Assembly: GCF_013314975.1 (NCBI RefSeq)
Contig: NZ_JABTYH010000005.1
Coordinates: 124,001-188,000, forward strand
Reading direction: 5' to 3'
Length of the DNA stretch: 64,000 bases
From: Pseudarthrobacter oxydans
GTDB taxonomy: Bacteria; Actinomycetota; Actinomycetes; Actinomycetales; Micrococcaceae
Both the position numbers and the translations under genes were made by a program. Positions 7,752-16,071 of the stretch are shown here, piece by piece (positions within the stretch are counted from its first letter, which is position 1; every line of letters begins with the position of its first letter). The notes below the pieces were generated by a model. That model saw nothing but the letters and a program-made list of their open reading frames with translations. It searched no databases and had not been told where the DNA came from.

Positions 7752-9234
7752 TCGGGTGGCTCCCCTCCGCAGTGCCCGCTTTCCATTCCTTGTACCGTGC
7801 CTGCCAGGCGGCGTTCATCGGGTAGAGGCCGTCCACGCTGTTGCCCTGCTTGACCATCTCGAAGATGAAGGTTTCCTCCTGCTCCTGGGCGATGCAATCA
7901 TCCACGAGTTCTTCGGCGATGGCGGGCGGGACCACCAGGATGCCGTCGGAATCGGCCACGATGATGTCGCCGGGCTGCACTGTGGCGCCGCCGCAGGCGA
8001 TGGTGATATCCGTGTCCCACGGGATGTGGCGGCGGCCCAGCACGGCAGGATGCGGGTTGGCAAAGTACGTGGGCATCTCCAGCCCGGCCACGGCGGTGTA
8101 GTCGCGGACGCCGCCGTCGGTAATGATTGCTGCGGCGCCGCGCACTTGGGCGCGCAGGGCCAGGATGTCGCCAACGGTTCCGGTGCCCTTCTCGCCCCGA
8201 GCTTCCATGACCAGGATCTCGCCCTCGTTCACGGAATCGATGGCGCGTTTCTGGGCGTTGAAGCCGCCGCCGTGGGCCTTGAAGAGGTCCTCACGGTTGG
8301 GGACGTAGCGCAGGGTCCGGGCCAGGCCCACCACCTTGCGGTCCGGGCGGGTGGCCTGCAGGCCGTCGATACTGACGTTGTTGAGGCCGCGCTTTCGCAT
8401 CTGCGAGGACAGGGTGGCCGTGGCGACGCTTTCGAGCTTGGCCTTCAGTTCCGGGCTAAGCGCGGAGGCGAAGGCCGGCAGCCCCGCCGCTGCCCGCGAA
8501 CCGTACGCTTCCTCCCGCTGCAGGTCATCAACCTTGGGTCCGGCACCAAAGTCCGCGAACGGCGTCGTACCTTCCTCCACCCTGGTGACCAGCCGGCCGG
8601 TGGTGAGGTCGCCGGCGGAAACCTCGACTTCCAGGACGTCCCCCGGCTTGGCGACGGAGGCGCCGGCCGGGGTGCCGGTGAGGATGATGTCCCCCTCTTC
8701 GAGGGTGAGCAGCTGGGACAGGTCCGCCACCAGTCGGGCGAACGGGAAGAGCAGGTCCCCCGTGGTGTCGTCCTGGACCAGCTCCCCGTTGTGCCAGGTG
8801 CGGATCCGCAGTTGGGCGGGGTCGACGGCGTCTGCAGGAATCAGTGCCGGGCCCACCGGCGTGAAGCCGTCCCCGCCCTTGGAACGCAGGTTGGAACCCT
8901 TGTCCGCCCAGCGCAGGTCATAAACGCCCAGGTCATTGCTGGCGGTCACTGCAGCAACATGGCTCCAGGCGTCCTCTATGCCCACCCTGCGGGCAGCCTT
9001 GCCGATAATCAAGGCGATCTCGCCTTCATAGCCGAGCAGTTCACAGCCTGCAGGCCGCTCCACCGTGCTGCCGCTCAGGGCCAGGGAGCTGGAGGGCTTG
9101 AGGAAGTACGACGGCTGGGCGGGAGTCCGGCCGCGCTGGGCTGCACGGCTGGGGTAGTTGATGTGCACCGCGACCACCTTCCGTGCTGCTGCCAAGGTGT
9201 CGCCGTTGACGTGCTCCAAAACTGTCTCCCTCAT
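7744..9234 (-). CDS. FAH hydrolase-RraA-like fusion (HpaG-type decarboxylase/isomerase candidate)
   Basis: This 496-residue protein has two domains. Residues about 1-255 form a fumarylacetoacetate-hydrolase domain (SYFLKPSSSL, YEGEIALIIGKAARRV, ASNDLGVYDLRWADKG, TGTPAG). Residues about 275-480 form an RraA-like domain, the fold of HMG/CHA aldolase and oxaloacetate decarboxylase, with IITDGGVRDYTAV and PGDIIVADSDGILVVP. In enteric bacteria HpaG is instead a tandem of two FAH domains with decarboxylase and isomerase activity. As the first gene of a homoprotocatechuate operon that otherwise lacks HpaG, this protein probably does the decarboxylation/isomerisation step. Which domain does which reaction is unknown. 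It starts close behind the GntR-type palindrome. Confidence 0.8.
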   Translation of the reverse strand: MRETVLEHVNGDTLAAARKVVAVHINYPSRAAQRGRTPAQPSYFLKPSSSLALSGSTVERPAGCELLGYEGEIALIIGKAARRVGIEDAWSHVAAVTASNDLGVYDLRWADKGSNLRSKGGDGFTPVGPALIPADAVDPAQLRIRTWHNGELVQDDTTGDLLFPFARLVADLSQLLTLEEGDIILTGTPAGASVAKPGDVLEVEVSAGDLTTGRLVTRVEEGTTPFADFGAGPKVDDLQREEAYGSRAAAGLPAFASALSPELKAKLESVATATLSSQMRKRGLNNVSIDGLQATRPDRKVVGLARTLRYVPNREDLFKAHGGGFNAQKRAIDSVNEGEILVMEARGEKGTGTVGDILALRAQVRGAAAIITDGGVRDYTAVAGLEMPTYFANPHPAVLGRRHIPWDTDITIACGGATVQPGDIIVADSDGILVVPPAIAEELVDDCIAQEQEETFIFEMVKQGNSVDGLYPMNAAWQARYKEWKAGTAEGSHPND

Positions 9235-9244
9235 CAGGTACGAA

Positions 9245-9256
9245 ATCGTATACGAT
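9245..9256. promoter_or_regulatory. Candidate GntR/FCD operator
   Basis: The perfect 12-bp palindrome ATCGTATACGAT lies 10-22 bases upstream of the first ATG of the leftward operon. It fits the TnGTATACnA pattern recognised by FCD-type GntR regulators, one of which is encoded in this operon. Bound protein would sit on the core promoter or the start of the transcript. Confidence 0.6.
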
Positions 9257-9373
9257 CACTATCGTCCGTCGGAGGCGGATCGTCAACCCCCAATTGCGGC
9301 GTTTGGCTTTCGGGAATATGGCACTTGTCGCCTGAATCACATCCGGCGTACAGTTGAAGCCAAAGCTCCAGTT

Positions 9374-9386
9374 TTCGATTATCGAA
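9374..9386. promoter_or_regulatory. Odd-centred palindrome upstream of the hydroxylase gene
   Basis: TTCGAT-T-ATCGAA is a perfect palindrome around a single central base. It resembles half of the GTTCGATAATCGCAC-type sites bound by IclR-family regulators of aromatic catabolism. TTCGAT could also serve as the -35 box for the downstream TATATA. No IclR gene is in the window. Confidence 0.35.
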
Positions 9387-9389
9387 TGG

Positions 9390-9410
9390 GGTGTTCTTAT
9401 ATAGAACACC
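9390..9410. promoter_or_regulatory. Inverted repeat over the probable -10 region of the hydroxylase promoter
   Basis: GGTGTTC at 9390-9396 and GAACACC at 9404-9410 form a perfect 7-bp inverted repeat around TTATATA, which is the best -10 candidate for the rightward hydroxylase gene. An operator in this position would suit a repressor. It differs from the GntR-type palindrome, so a second regulator is implied. Confidence 0.5.
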
Positions 9411-9475
9411 AATCGACGGGGCAGGTAACTGCTGCGAAGTAGCGATAATCCACCACAACGAAGTGAGGAAATCCC

Positions 9476-11383
9476 GTGCAATTCCACCACCACGGCTACG
9501 TATCCGGAGACCCGCGAGTCCTGCCCGCCGCCGGCGTTGGCCTGAACCGGCCCCAGGAGCTTCCGGAGGAAGTCGACGTGCTGATTGTTGGCACCGGGCC
9601 TGCGGGAATGCTTGCGGCAGCGCAGCTGTCCCGCTTCCCGAACATCACCACCCGGATCATTGAGCGCCGTCCGGGCCGCCTCGCCATCGGCCAGGCTGAC
9701 GGCATCCAGGCGCGCAGCGTCGAGACCTTCCAGGCCTTCGGCTTCGCTGAGCGGATTATTGCCGAGGCTTTCCACATCACCGAGATGGCGTTCTGGAAGC
9801 CGGACCCCGCGAACCGCGCCAACATCGCCCGGGCCGCCCGGGCCGTCGACGACGAGATGGGCATCAGCGAGTTCCCGCACCTTATCGTCAACCAGGCCCG
9901 TGTGCTGGACTACTTCGCCGAGTACATGGCCAACGCACCCACCCGCATGACGCCCGACTACGGCTACGACTTCCAGTCCCTCAACATCACGGAAGGGGAC
10001 GAATATCCCGTCAGCGTAACGCTGCTGCATACCGACGGACCGAACGAGGGCCAGGAGCGCGTAGTCCGGGCGAAGTACGTTATTGGTGCCGACGGCGCCC
10101 GGAGCAAAGTGCGCGCAGCGATTGGCTGCACCCTCGCCGGGGACCAGGCCAACCATGCCTGGGGCGTGATGGACGCGCTCGCCGTGACCGACTTCCCCGA
10201 CATCCGCACCAAGTGCGCCATCCAGGGCGAAAAAGGCAGCATCCTGCTGATCCCGCGCGAGGGCGGGTACTTGTTCCGCATGTATGTGGACCTGGGTGAG
10301 GTGGATCCGGCTACCCATCACGCCGTGAGAAGTACAACCATCGAGCAGATCATCGCCAAAGCCAACGAGATCCTCCATCCCTACACCCTCGACGTGCGCA
10401 ACGTGGCGTGGCACAGCGTCTACGAAGTGGGGCACCGGCTCACGGACAGGTTCGACGACGTCCTGCCGGAGGACCGCGGCACACGGACCCCCCGGGTGTT
10501 CATCACCGGCGACGCGTGCCACACGCACAGTGCCAAAGCCGGCCAGGGCATGAACGTGTCCATGCAGGACGGCTTCAACATTGCCTGGAAGCTGGGGCAT
10601 GTCCTGGAAGGCCGCAGCCCTGAAAGCCTCCTGTCCACCTACTCGGAGGAGCGCCAGGTGGTGGCCAAGAACCTGATCGACTTCGACAAGGAATGGTCCA
10701 CCATGATGGCCAAGAAGCCCGAGGAGTTCGAGAACCCCTCGGACCTTGAGGACTTTTATGTCCGCACTGCCGAGTTCCCGGCCGGTTTCATGACCGAGTA
10801 CGCGCCGTCCATGCTCGTGGCACCGGCAGACCACCAGGCCCTTGCAGCCGGCTTCCCGGTGGGCAAGCGGTTCAAGTCAGCGCCCGTGGTGCGGGTAGGC
10901 GACACAAATCCCATGCATCTGGGCCACCACGCCACGGCAGACGGACGCTGGCGGATCTACGTGTTCGCCGACGCCGCGCTTCCGGGCACCGGCTCTGCCA
11001 CGGACAAGCTGGCCCAGTGGCTGGCGGAGGCGGCCGAATCACCGCTGGCGGCAACGCCGTCGGACGCTGATCCTGACGCGTGGTTCGACGTGAAGGTGAT
11101 CTACCAGCAGCCCCACACGGAGCTTGACATCAACGCGGTGCCGGCGGTTTTCAAGCCGCAGGTGGGCCCATTCAAGCTCACGGACTACGAGAAGGTTTAC
11201 GGCACGGACCCCTCAGCAGACATCTTCGAGCTCCGCGGCCTGGACCGCGGCGGCGTTGTGGTGGTGGTGCGGCCGGACCAGTACGTGGCGAACGTCCTGC
11301 CGCTGACGGCCACCACCGAACTGGCGCAGTTCTTCGGGCCGCTCCTCAAAAGCCGTCCGGCCGGTCAGCCGCTGACTGTCTGA
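9476..11383 (+). CDS. FAD-dependent aromatic hydroxylase (phenol/3-hydroxybenzoate monooxygenase family)
   Basis: This 635-residue group A flavoprotein monooxygenase has the FAD dinucleotide motif at residues 37-44 (IVGTGPAG), the GADGARSK motif, and the second FAD motif ITGDACHTHSAKAGQGMN. A thioredoxin-like C-terminal domain is typical of phenol 2-monooxygenase and MobA-like 3-hydroxybenzoate 4-monooxygenase (both about 640 residues). The start is GTG at 9476, six bases after GTGAGGAA. It is divergent from the homoprotocatechuate operon, which has no HpaBC hydroxylase. Hydroxylation of a hydroxyphenylacetate to homoprotocatechuate is a reasonable inference; 3-hydroxybenzoate is the alternative. 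Its 3' end overlaps pheA by 19 bases, tail to tail. Confidence 0.85.
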   Translation: MQFHHHGYVSGDPRVLPAAGVGLNRPQELPEEVDVLIVGTGPAGMLAAAQLSRFPNITTRIIERRPGRLAIGQADGIQARSVETFQAFGFAERIIAEAFHITEMAFWKPDPANRANIARAARAVDDEMGISEFPHLIVNQARVLDYFAEYMANAPTRMTPDYGYDFQSLNITEGDEYPVSVTLLHTDGPNEGQERVVRAKYVIGADGARSKVRAAIGCTLAGDQANHAWGVMDALAVTDFPDIRTKCAIQGEKGSILLIPREGGYLFRMYVDLGEVDPATHHAVRSTTIEQIIAKANEILHPYTLDVRNVAWHSVYEVGHRLTDRFDDVLPEDRGTRTPRVFITGDACHTHSAKAGQGMNVSMQDGFNIAWKLGHVLEGRSPESLLSTYSEERQVVAKNLIDFDKEWSTMMAKKPEEFENPSDLEDFYVRTAEFPAGFMTEYAPSMLVAPADHQALAAGFPVGKRFKSAPVVRVGDTNPMHLGHHATADGRWRIYVFADAALPGTGSATDKLAQWLAEAAESPLAATPSDADPDAWFDVKVIYQQPHTELDINAVPAVFKPQVGPFKLTDYEKVYGTDPSADIFELRGLDRGGVVVVVRPDQYVANVLPLTATTELAQFFGPLLKSRPAGQPLTV

Positions 11384-12222
11384 CCCGTCCGGTATTCCGC
11401 GGCAGCGTAAACGCCCAGGATCCGCACCTCCGTGGTGAAAAAGTCCAGCTCCTCGAGGGCCAGCTTCAGCGGCAGGTCCTCGGGGTGGCCCTCGACGTCG
11501 GCCATGAACATGGTGGCGGCAAACTCGTTGCCCACCATGTAGCTTTCCAGCCGCGTCATGTTCACCCCGTTCGTCGCGAAGCCGCCCAGTGCCTTGTACA
11601 GCGCTGAGGGGACGTTGCGGACGCGGAACACGAAGCTGGTCACTGCCGGTCCGGAAAGCTCATCCCGGGCCGGCAGTTCCTTTTCCCGGGCCAGGACCAC
11701 GAAGCGGGTGGTGTTGGAAGGGTCATCCTCAACCCGTGAGGCCAGGACGTCCAGGCCGTAGATCTGCGCGGCCAGCGGCGGTGCCAGGGACAGCTTGCGC
11801 GGATCGTTCCACTCGCTGACCTCCCGGGCGGAGCCTGCAGTGTCACCGGCGATGACTGGCTTGAGGCCGTGCTCGCGGATGAGCTTCCGGCACTGGCCCA
11901 GGGCGTGGATGTGGCTGTGGACCTCGGTTGCGTCCTCAATGGTGCTGCCCGGGATGCCCAGCAGGTCGAAGTGGATGGGCAGGAAGAACTCACCCACGAT
12001 CTGCAGGTTGGACTGCGGCAACAGGATGTGGATGTCCGCCACTCGGCCGGCAATGGAGTTCTCGATGGGAATCATGGCCAGCTCCGCCTCGCCGCTGGCC
12101 ACGAGTTCGAACGCATCCTCGAAGCTCGCGCAGGGCACGCTTTCCATGTCCGGGAACATCTGCTTGCACGCGATATTGGAGTTGGCGCCGGGCTCACCCT
12201 GGTACGCAATCTTCTGGGCCAT
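11365..12222 (-). CDS. pheA: Prephenate dehydratase
   Basis: This 285-residue monofunctional enzyme converts prephenate to phenylpyruvate in phenylalanine synthesis. The catalytic domain starts KIAYQGEPGANSN and carries the NTTRFVVLAR motif with the key Thr-Arg-Phe. A C-terminal ACT domain (about residues 195-275, SFVFRVRNVPSALYKAL) should bind phenylalanine for feedback control. I start it at the ATG at 12222; the 24 in-frame residues upstream would read into an inverted repeat and look non-coding. It is a biosynthetic gene placed between a catabolic hydroxylase and amylosucrase, with no visible partner. Confidence 0.9.
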   Translation of the reverse strand: MAQKIAYQGEPGANSNIACKQMFPDMESVPCASFEDAFELVASGEAELAMIPIENSIAGRVADIHILLPQSNLQIVGEFFLPIHFDLLGIPGSTIEDATEVHSHIHALGQCRKLIREHGLKPVIAGDTAGSAREVSEWNDPRKLSLAPPLAAQIYGLDVLASRVEDDPSNTTRFVVLAREKELPARDELSGPAVTSFVFRVRNVPSALYKALGGFATNGVNMTRLESYMVGNEFAATMFMADVEGHPEDLPLKLALEELDFFTTEVRILGVYAAAEYRTGQTVSG

Positions 12223-12255
12223 GATCCGTATGGTTTCACGGACCGAGCCCGCAGG

Positions 12256-12321
12256 CCCAACTGGGTCGCAGCAGATGTCGGTATGGGGGCCCAAAAGGAC
12301 ATCTGCTGCTACCCAGTTGGG
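12256..12321. repeat. 24-bp inverted repeat with 18-base loop (REP-like or terminator)
   Basis: The arms 12256-12279 and 12298-12321 match at 23 of 24 positions when one is reverse-complemented; each contains CCCAACTGGGT and GCAGCAGATGTC. The loop is 12280-12297. The element fills most of the gap between the amylosucrase stop (12333) and the pheA start (12222). It would form a very stable hairpin in either direction. It may be a terminator for the amylosucrase gene or a dispersed extragenic palindrome; I see no second copy in this window. Confidence 0.75.
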
Positions 12322-12332
12322 GAAGGACGGGA

Positions 12333-14252
12333 CTAGACCGGAGTGACGCGCAGCCAGGTGTACTGGCGGGGGAGGAGCGTGACGCCCTCGTCCAGCTGCA
12401 GTGCGGCTTCGGAGAGGAGGTCGACGGCGGTGTCTGAGAAACCGGAGAAGGTTTCGGCGGGCAGGGTCTGGGGCTCGTCGCTGAAGTTGGCGAGCGCCAG
12501 GATTCTCGTCTCCGCGCCGTCGGCCGCACTTGCCGGCCGCTGGTAGGCCAGGACGCCCCTGTTGTGGGTATCGAAATCGAGGAGCGTTGTTCCCGCAAGT
12601 TCAGGAGCAGCGCCGCGGACCTCGATCATGCGCTTCAGGCCCGCATACACCGCGCCTTCCGGCGTGGACGCATCGTGCCGCCGGGCGTACTGTTCCTTCG
12701 GATAGTGGGGCCGGTGCACCCAGCGGCTGTCGGCGTCGTGCCCTTCCTCCTTCGCGTAGCCGTAGTCGTTAAGCTGGCCCACTTCGTCGCCGAGGTACAG
12801 CAGGGGGATGCCGCCGGTGCTGAAGGCAACCGAGTGGGCCAGGAGGATCCGCTCCACCGCCTCAGCGGGGTCCACCTCCATGCCGCACAGCGACGCTGTC
12901 GTACCCGAAATGCGGCAGTCACCGGTCTTGGGGTTGTCCTGGAACGGCACGCCGCGGGCGAAGCTGCCGGGGAAGCGATTGACGTAGAAGGAGTTCAGGA
13001 AACGGCGGTGGTCGAAGCCGTTAATTCCGAGCTCTGCCGCGTCCTCGTCCGCGAACGTCCAGCCGATGTCGTCGTGGCTGCGGACGTAGTTCACCCATGA
13101 GGTGCCGCCCGGGATATTGTGCCTCCGCTCCAGTGCCTGGGCCAGGAGCGAAACGTCCCGGGTGGCCAGGGATTCCCAGATGAGCGCCATCTGCAGCGGA
13201 TTGTAGGAGAGCTGGCATTCGGCGGGGTCGATGTAGAGCGCCACCTCGTCCGGGTGCACGATTGCCTCCGACTTGAACAGCAGCGAGGGGGCGGCCAGCC
13301 GGCACACGGCGTTGAAGGCCTGCAGGAGGATGTGGGCCTCGGGCAGGTTCTCGCAGGGGGTGCCCAGCTGCTTCCAGATGAACGCCACCGCATCCATCCG
13401 CAGGATGTCCACGCCCTGGTTGGCCAGGAACAGCATCTCGCCGGCCATCGCCCGGAACACGTCCGGGTTGGAGTAGTTCAGGTCCCACTGGTACGTGTGG
13501 AAGGTGGCCCACACCCAGCGGCCGTCCTCCATGCGGATGAAGGACCCAGGGTGGTTTTCCGGGAAGATCTCGCGCACGTTCTGCTCGAAGGCGTCCGGCA
13601 TGGTCCGGTCCGGGTAGATCCAGTAGTAGTCGCTGTACTTAGGGTCGCCGGCAGCGGCCCGCCTGGCCCACTCGTGCTCGTCGGAGGTGTGGTTGAAGAT
13701 GAAGTCCACCACCAGGCTGATGCCGTGGCCGCGGAACTCTGCCGCGAGGTCGCGGAGCTGTTCCATGGTGCCCAGCTTCGGGTTGACCTGGCGGTAGCTC
13801 GAAACCGCGTAGCCGCCGTCGGAGTGTGGCTCCGGAGCAAGGAACAGCGGCATGAGGTGCAGGTAGGTCAGTCCCAGTTCCTTGAAGTACGGGATGTGCT
13901 TGCGGAGCCCGTCCAGGTTGTCCGCGTACCGGTCCACGTAGCAGACGCCGCCAAGCATGGTGTTGGAGAGGAACCAACCGCTGTCCGCCTCCCGCTGGGC
14001 GTCGAGTGCCTTCAGGTCAGCGGGCCGCTCCTGCCATGAGCGTGCGCTCTCCACCACCAGGGCGGTCAGCTGGTCCAGCCAGTCCTGCCGGGCTTCGTAC
14101 AGGGACCGGAAGAGCCGGCACAGGTCCGGGAAATGCTGCTCCAGGCGCCGGTCGAATGCCGGATCAGGGGCGAGTCCGAGGCTCCGTTCGCGGGACAGTG
14201 CGTCCAGCACGTGCTCCAGCGCCGTTTCGTCCACCCTGACGGATTCCTGCAT
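12333..14252 (-). CDS. Amylosucrase (GH13)
   Basis: This 639-residue protein matches the length and plan of amylosucrases: a helical N-terminal domain (about 1-90), a (beta/alpha)8 barrel and a C-terminal beta domain. The catalytic triad can be placed at Asp287 (DILRMDAVAF), Glu329 (LLFKSEAIVHP) and Asp394 (VRSHDDIGW). These are one residue off the Neisseria polysaccharea numbers 286/328/393. It makes alpha-1,4-glucan from sucrose or breaks it down with release of fructose. AAGGAG lies eight bases before the ATG at 14252, which I prefer to the GTG two codons upstream. It stands alone. Confidence 0.9.
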   Translation of the reverse strand: MQESVRVDETALEHVLDALSRERSLGLAPDPAFDRRLEQHFPDLCRLFRSLYEARQDWLDQLTALVVESARSWQERPADLKALDAQREADSGWFLSNTMLGGVCYVDRYADNLDGLRKHIPYFKELGLTYLHLMPLFLAPEPHSDGGYAVSSYRQVNPKLGTMEQLRDLAAEFRGHGISLVVDFIFNHTSDEHEWARRAAAGDPKYSDYYWIYPDRTMPDAFEQNVREIFPENHPGSFIRMEDGRWVWATFHTYQWDLNYSNPDVFRAMAGEMLFLANQGVDILRMDAVAFIWKQLGTPCENLPEAHILLQAFNAVCRLAAPSLLFKSEAIVHPDEVALYIDPAECQLSYNPLQMALIWESLATRDVSLLAQALERRHNIPGGTSWVNYVRSHDDIGWTFADEDAAELGINGFDHRRFLNSFYVNRFPGSFARGVPFQDNPKTGDCRISGTTASLCGMEVDPAEAVERILLAHSVAFSTGGIPLLYLGDEVGQLNDYGYAKEEGHDADSRWVHRPHYPKEQYARRHDASTPEGAVYAGLKRMIEVRGAAPELAGTTLLDFDTHNRGVLAYQRPASAADGAETRILALANFSDEPQTLPAETFSGFSDTAVDLLSEAALQLDEGVTLLPRQYTWLRVTPV

Positions 14253-14595
14253 GCCCACGGCTCCTTCCGGCTTCCGCCGGGGTTTCCGGCAGGAAAGATG
14301 TTACGGCAGTATCCCATGTCACACGGCAGGGGAACGCCCGACGGCGGGGTGCGGCTTCCTTAGGTCAGCCCCGGGACGGCGTGTTTCTGTGTACGCACCC
14401 TGCCGCCGGGACCGCGGCACCGCTTCCGGCGCTGCCCGGACGACACTGCGCGCACGGCACTGCGCTGACGGACAAGAACTGATCGCTGACGGACAAAGAC
14501 CTGCAGCCGCCCGCTGCCACGCTGGATTCCACAGCTCTTCCCCACGCTCATGACCAATAATCTTCCCCACGCTCATGACCATTAAGAAGGATCAA
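14253..14595. other. Divergent intergenic region rich in short tandem repeats
   Basis: These 343 bases lie between the divergent amylosucrase and APC permease genes. A 13-base unit CGCTGACGGACAA occurs at 14463-14475 and again at 14484-14496 (21-base step). A 21-base unit starting TCTTCCCCACGCTC occurs at 14536-14556 and 14561-14581 (25-base step). I see no RNA gene or further coding sequence here. Confidence 0.7.
14536..14581. repeat. Tandem 21-bp direct repeat just upstream of the permease start
   Basis: Two exact 21-base copies occupy 14536-14556 and 14561-14581, separated by four bases. Each contains an ATGACC that could mimic a start. The real start is probably 14596, because AAGAAGG lies five bases before it. 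The repeat is in the probable 5' leader and could be two regulator sites or a recent slippage duplication. Confidence 0.7.
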
Positions 14596-16071
14596 ATGAG
14601 TATTTCGAATTTCGGGTCCCGGACTGCCGACGCTCCGGCCAAGGAGCATTCCACAGCCCTCCGCGCAGGAAGCATCGGCGTCCTGGGCATCCTGTTTTTT
14701 GTCCTGTCCGCCCAGGCGCCCCTGACCGGCATCGTGGGAGCTTCGCCGCTCGCCGCAGCCCTTGGCAACGGGGCAGGCGCCCCCGGCGCCTACCTGATTG
14801 TCGGCATTGTCATTGTCATCTTTGCCGTGGGATTCGTGGCCATGAGCCGCAGGATCCAGGCGAACGGCGCTTTTTACGCCTATATCACCGCAGCGTTCGG
14901 CAGGAGGATTGGCGCGGGCGCGGCCTGGCTTGCGCTGCTGGCCTACAACACCATCCAGGCCGCGATGTACGGCCTGTACGGGGCGGCATTCTCCGGCCTG
15001 CTCGCGTCGATGGGCCTCGAGGTGCCCTGGTGGCTTCTGGCCCTGGCAACCATCGCCGGAGTCCAGGTGCTTGGATCCCTCAATATCGAACTCGGAGCCC
15101 GCGTGCTGGCCGTGCTGGTGGGGCTGGAGGTGGCAGTGCTGCTGCTGTTCGGCGTCGCCGTGCTGTTCAGCGGCGGCGGACCGGAAGGCATCAGCCTGGC
15201 GGCATCCTTCTCACCGGAAGCCATCGCCACCGGCGCTCCGGGAGTGGCCATCATGTTCGCTGTGGCGTCCATGTTCGGCTTCGAGTCGACGGCCATCTAT
15301 TCGGCAGAGGCCAAGGACCCGCACCGCACCGTGGCACGGGCAACCTACCTGTCCGTGGGCGTCATCGCCGTCTTCTTCTCCTTCATCTCCTGGATGCTGG
15401 TCAGCTATTACGGCCCGTCCCAGGTCATGGATGCAGCGGGAGCGGCCCTTGAGTCAGGCGATTCCACCTCCTTCGTCCTGGGGCCGATCGTGGAACTGTT
15501 CGGTCCCTGGGCGGGCGTGGTGACAGGCGTCCTGCTGGTGACGTCACTGCTGGCAGGCATCATCGCCTTCCACAACGGCATCAACCGCTACCTGCACTCC
15601 CTGGCCCTGCGCGGTTCCATGCCCGCCGTCGTGGCCCGAACCAACCGGCACTGCGCCCCGGCCTCTGCAGCCTGGATCCAGACCGCCGCCGCCGTCATTC
15701 TCGTGGTTCCGTTCGCCGTCCTGGCGCTGGATCCCGTGCTGACCCTGTTCTCCTGGTTCAGCGGACTGGCTGTAGCGGCGCTCCTGGTGCTGTACATGCT
15801 CTGCTCCGCCGCCGTCGTCGCATTCTTCCGCAGGGACCGCGGTGACGCCGGGCTGTGGCAGACGCTGATCGCACCGGCGCTCGCGGACCTGCTGCTGGGA
15901 TGGATCCTGTTCCTCGTGGTCAGCAACTTCACCGCATTGATCGGCGGCAGCACCGGGACGGCGGCCGCGCTCCTGGTGGTTGTTCCCGTGGTGTTTGCGG
16001 CCGGGGTGCTGGTGGAGGACCGGGTGCAGCGCCGGCACAGGGCGGAGAGCCTCGGCCATACACTCAACTAA
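14596..16071 (+). CDS. APC-superfamily amino acid permease
   Basis: This 491-residue integral membrane protein has about twelve hydrophobic segments and begins with the APC signature GVLGILFFVLSAQAPLTGIVG (TM1). A conserved GFESTAIYSAEAKDPHRT segment follows TM6, as in amino acid/polyamine/organocation secondary transporters. The substrate cannot be told; the nearby glutamate dehydrogenase and AmiS-like channel hint at nitrogen metabolism. The start at 14596 is chosen for its AAGAAGG ribosome-binding site. Its 3' end overlaps the convergent AmiS/UreI-like gene by eight bases. Confidence 0.85.
   Translation: MSISNFGSRTADAPAKEHSTALRAGSIGVLGILFFVLSAQAPLTGIVGASPLAAALGNGAGAPGAYLIVGIVIVIFAVGFVAMSRRIQANGAFYAYITAAFGRRIGAGAAWLALLAYNTIQAAMYGLYGAAFSGLLASMGLEVPWWLLALATIAGVQVLGSLNIELGARVLAVLVGLEVAVLLLFGVAVLFSGGGPEGISLAASFSPEAIATGAPGVAIMFAVASMFGFESTAIYSAEAKDPHRTVARATYLSVGVIAVFFSFISWMLVSYYGPSQVMDAAGAALESGDSTSFVLGPIVELFGPWAGVVTGVLLVTSLLAGIIAFHNGINRYLHSLALRGSMPAVVARTNRHCAPASAAWIQTAAAVILVVPFAVLALDPVLTLFSWFSGLAVAALLVLYMLCSAAVVAFFRRDRGDAGLWQTLIAPALADLLLGWILFLVVSNFTALIGGSTGTAAALLVVVPVVFAAGVLVEDRVQRRHRAESLGHTLN

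Noticed and set aside
5536-9357. Long plus-strand open frames opposite hpaE and the FAH-RraA gene
   Set aside because: They are antisense shadows in high-GC sequence; the minus-strand genes have full catalytic motifs and ribosome-binding sites.
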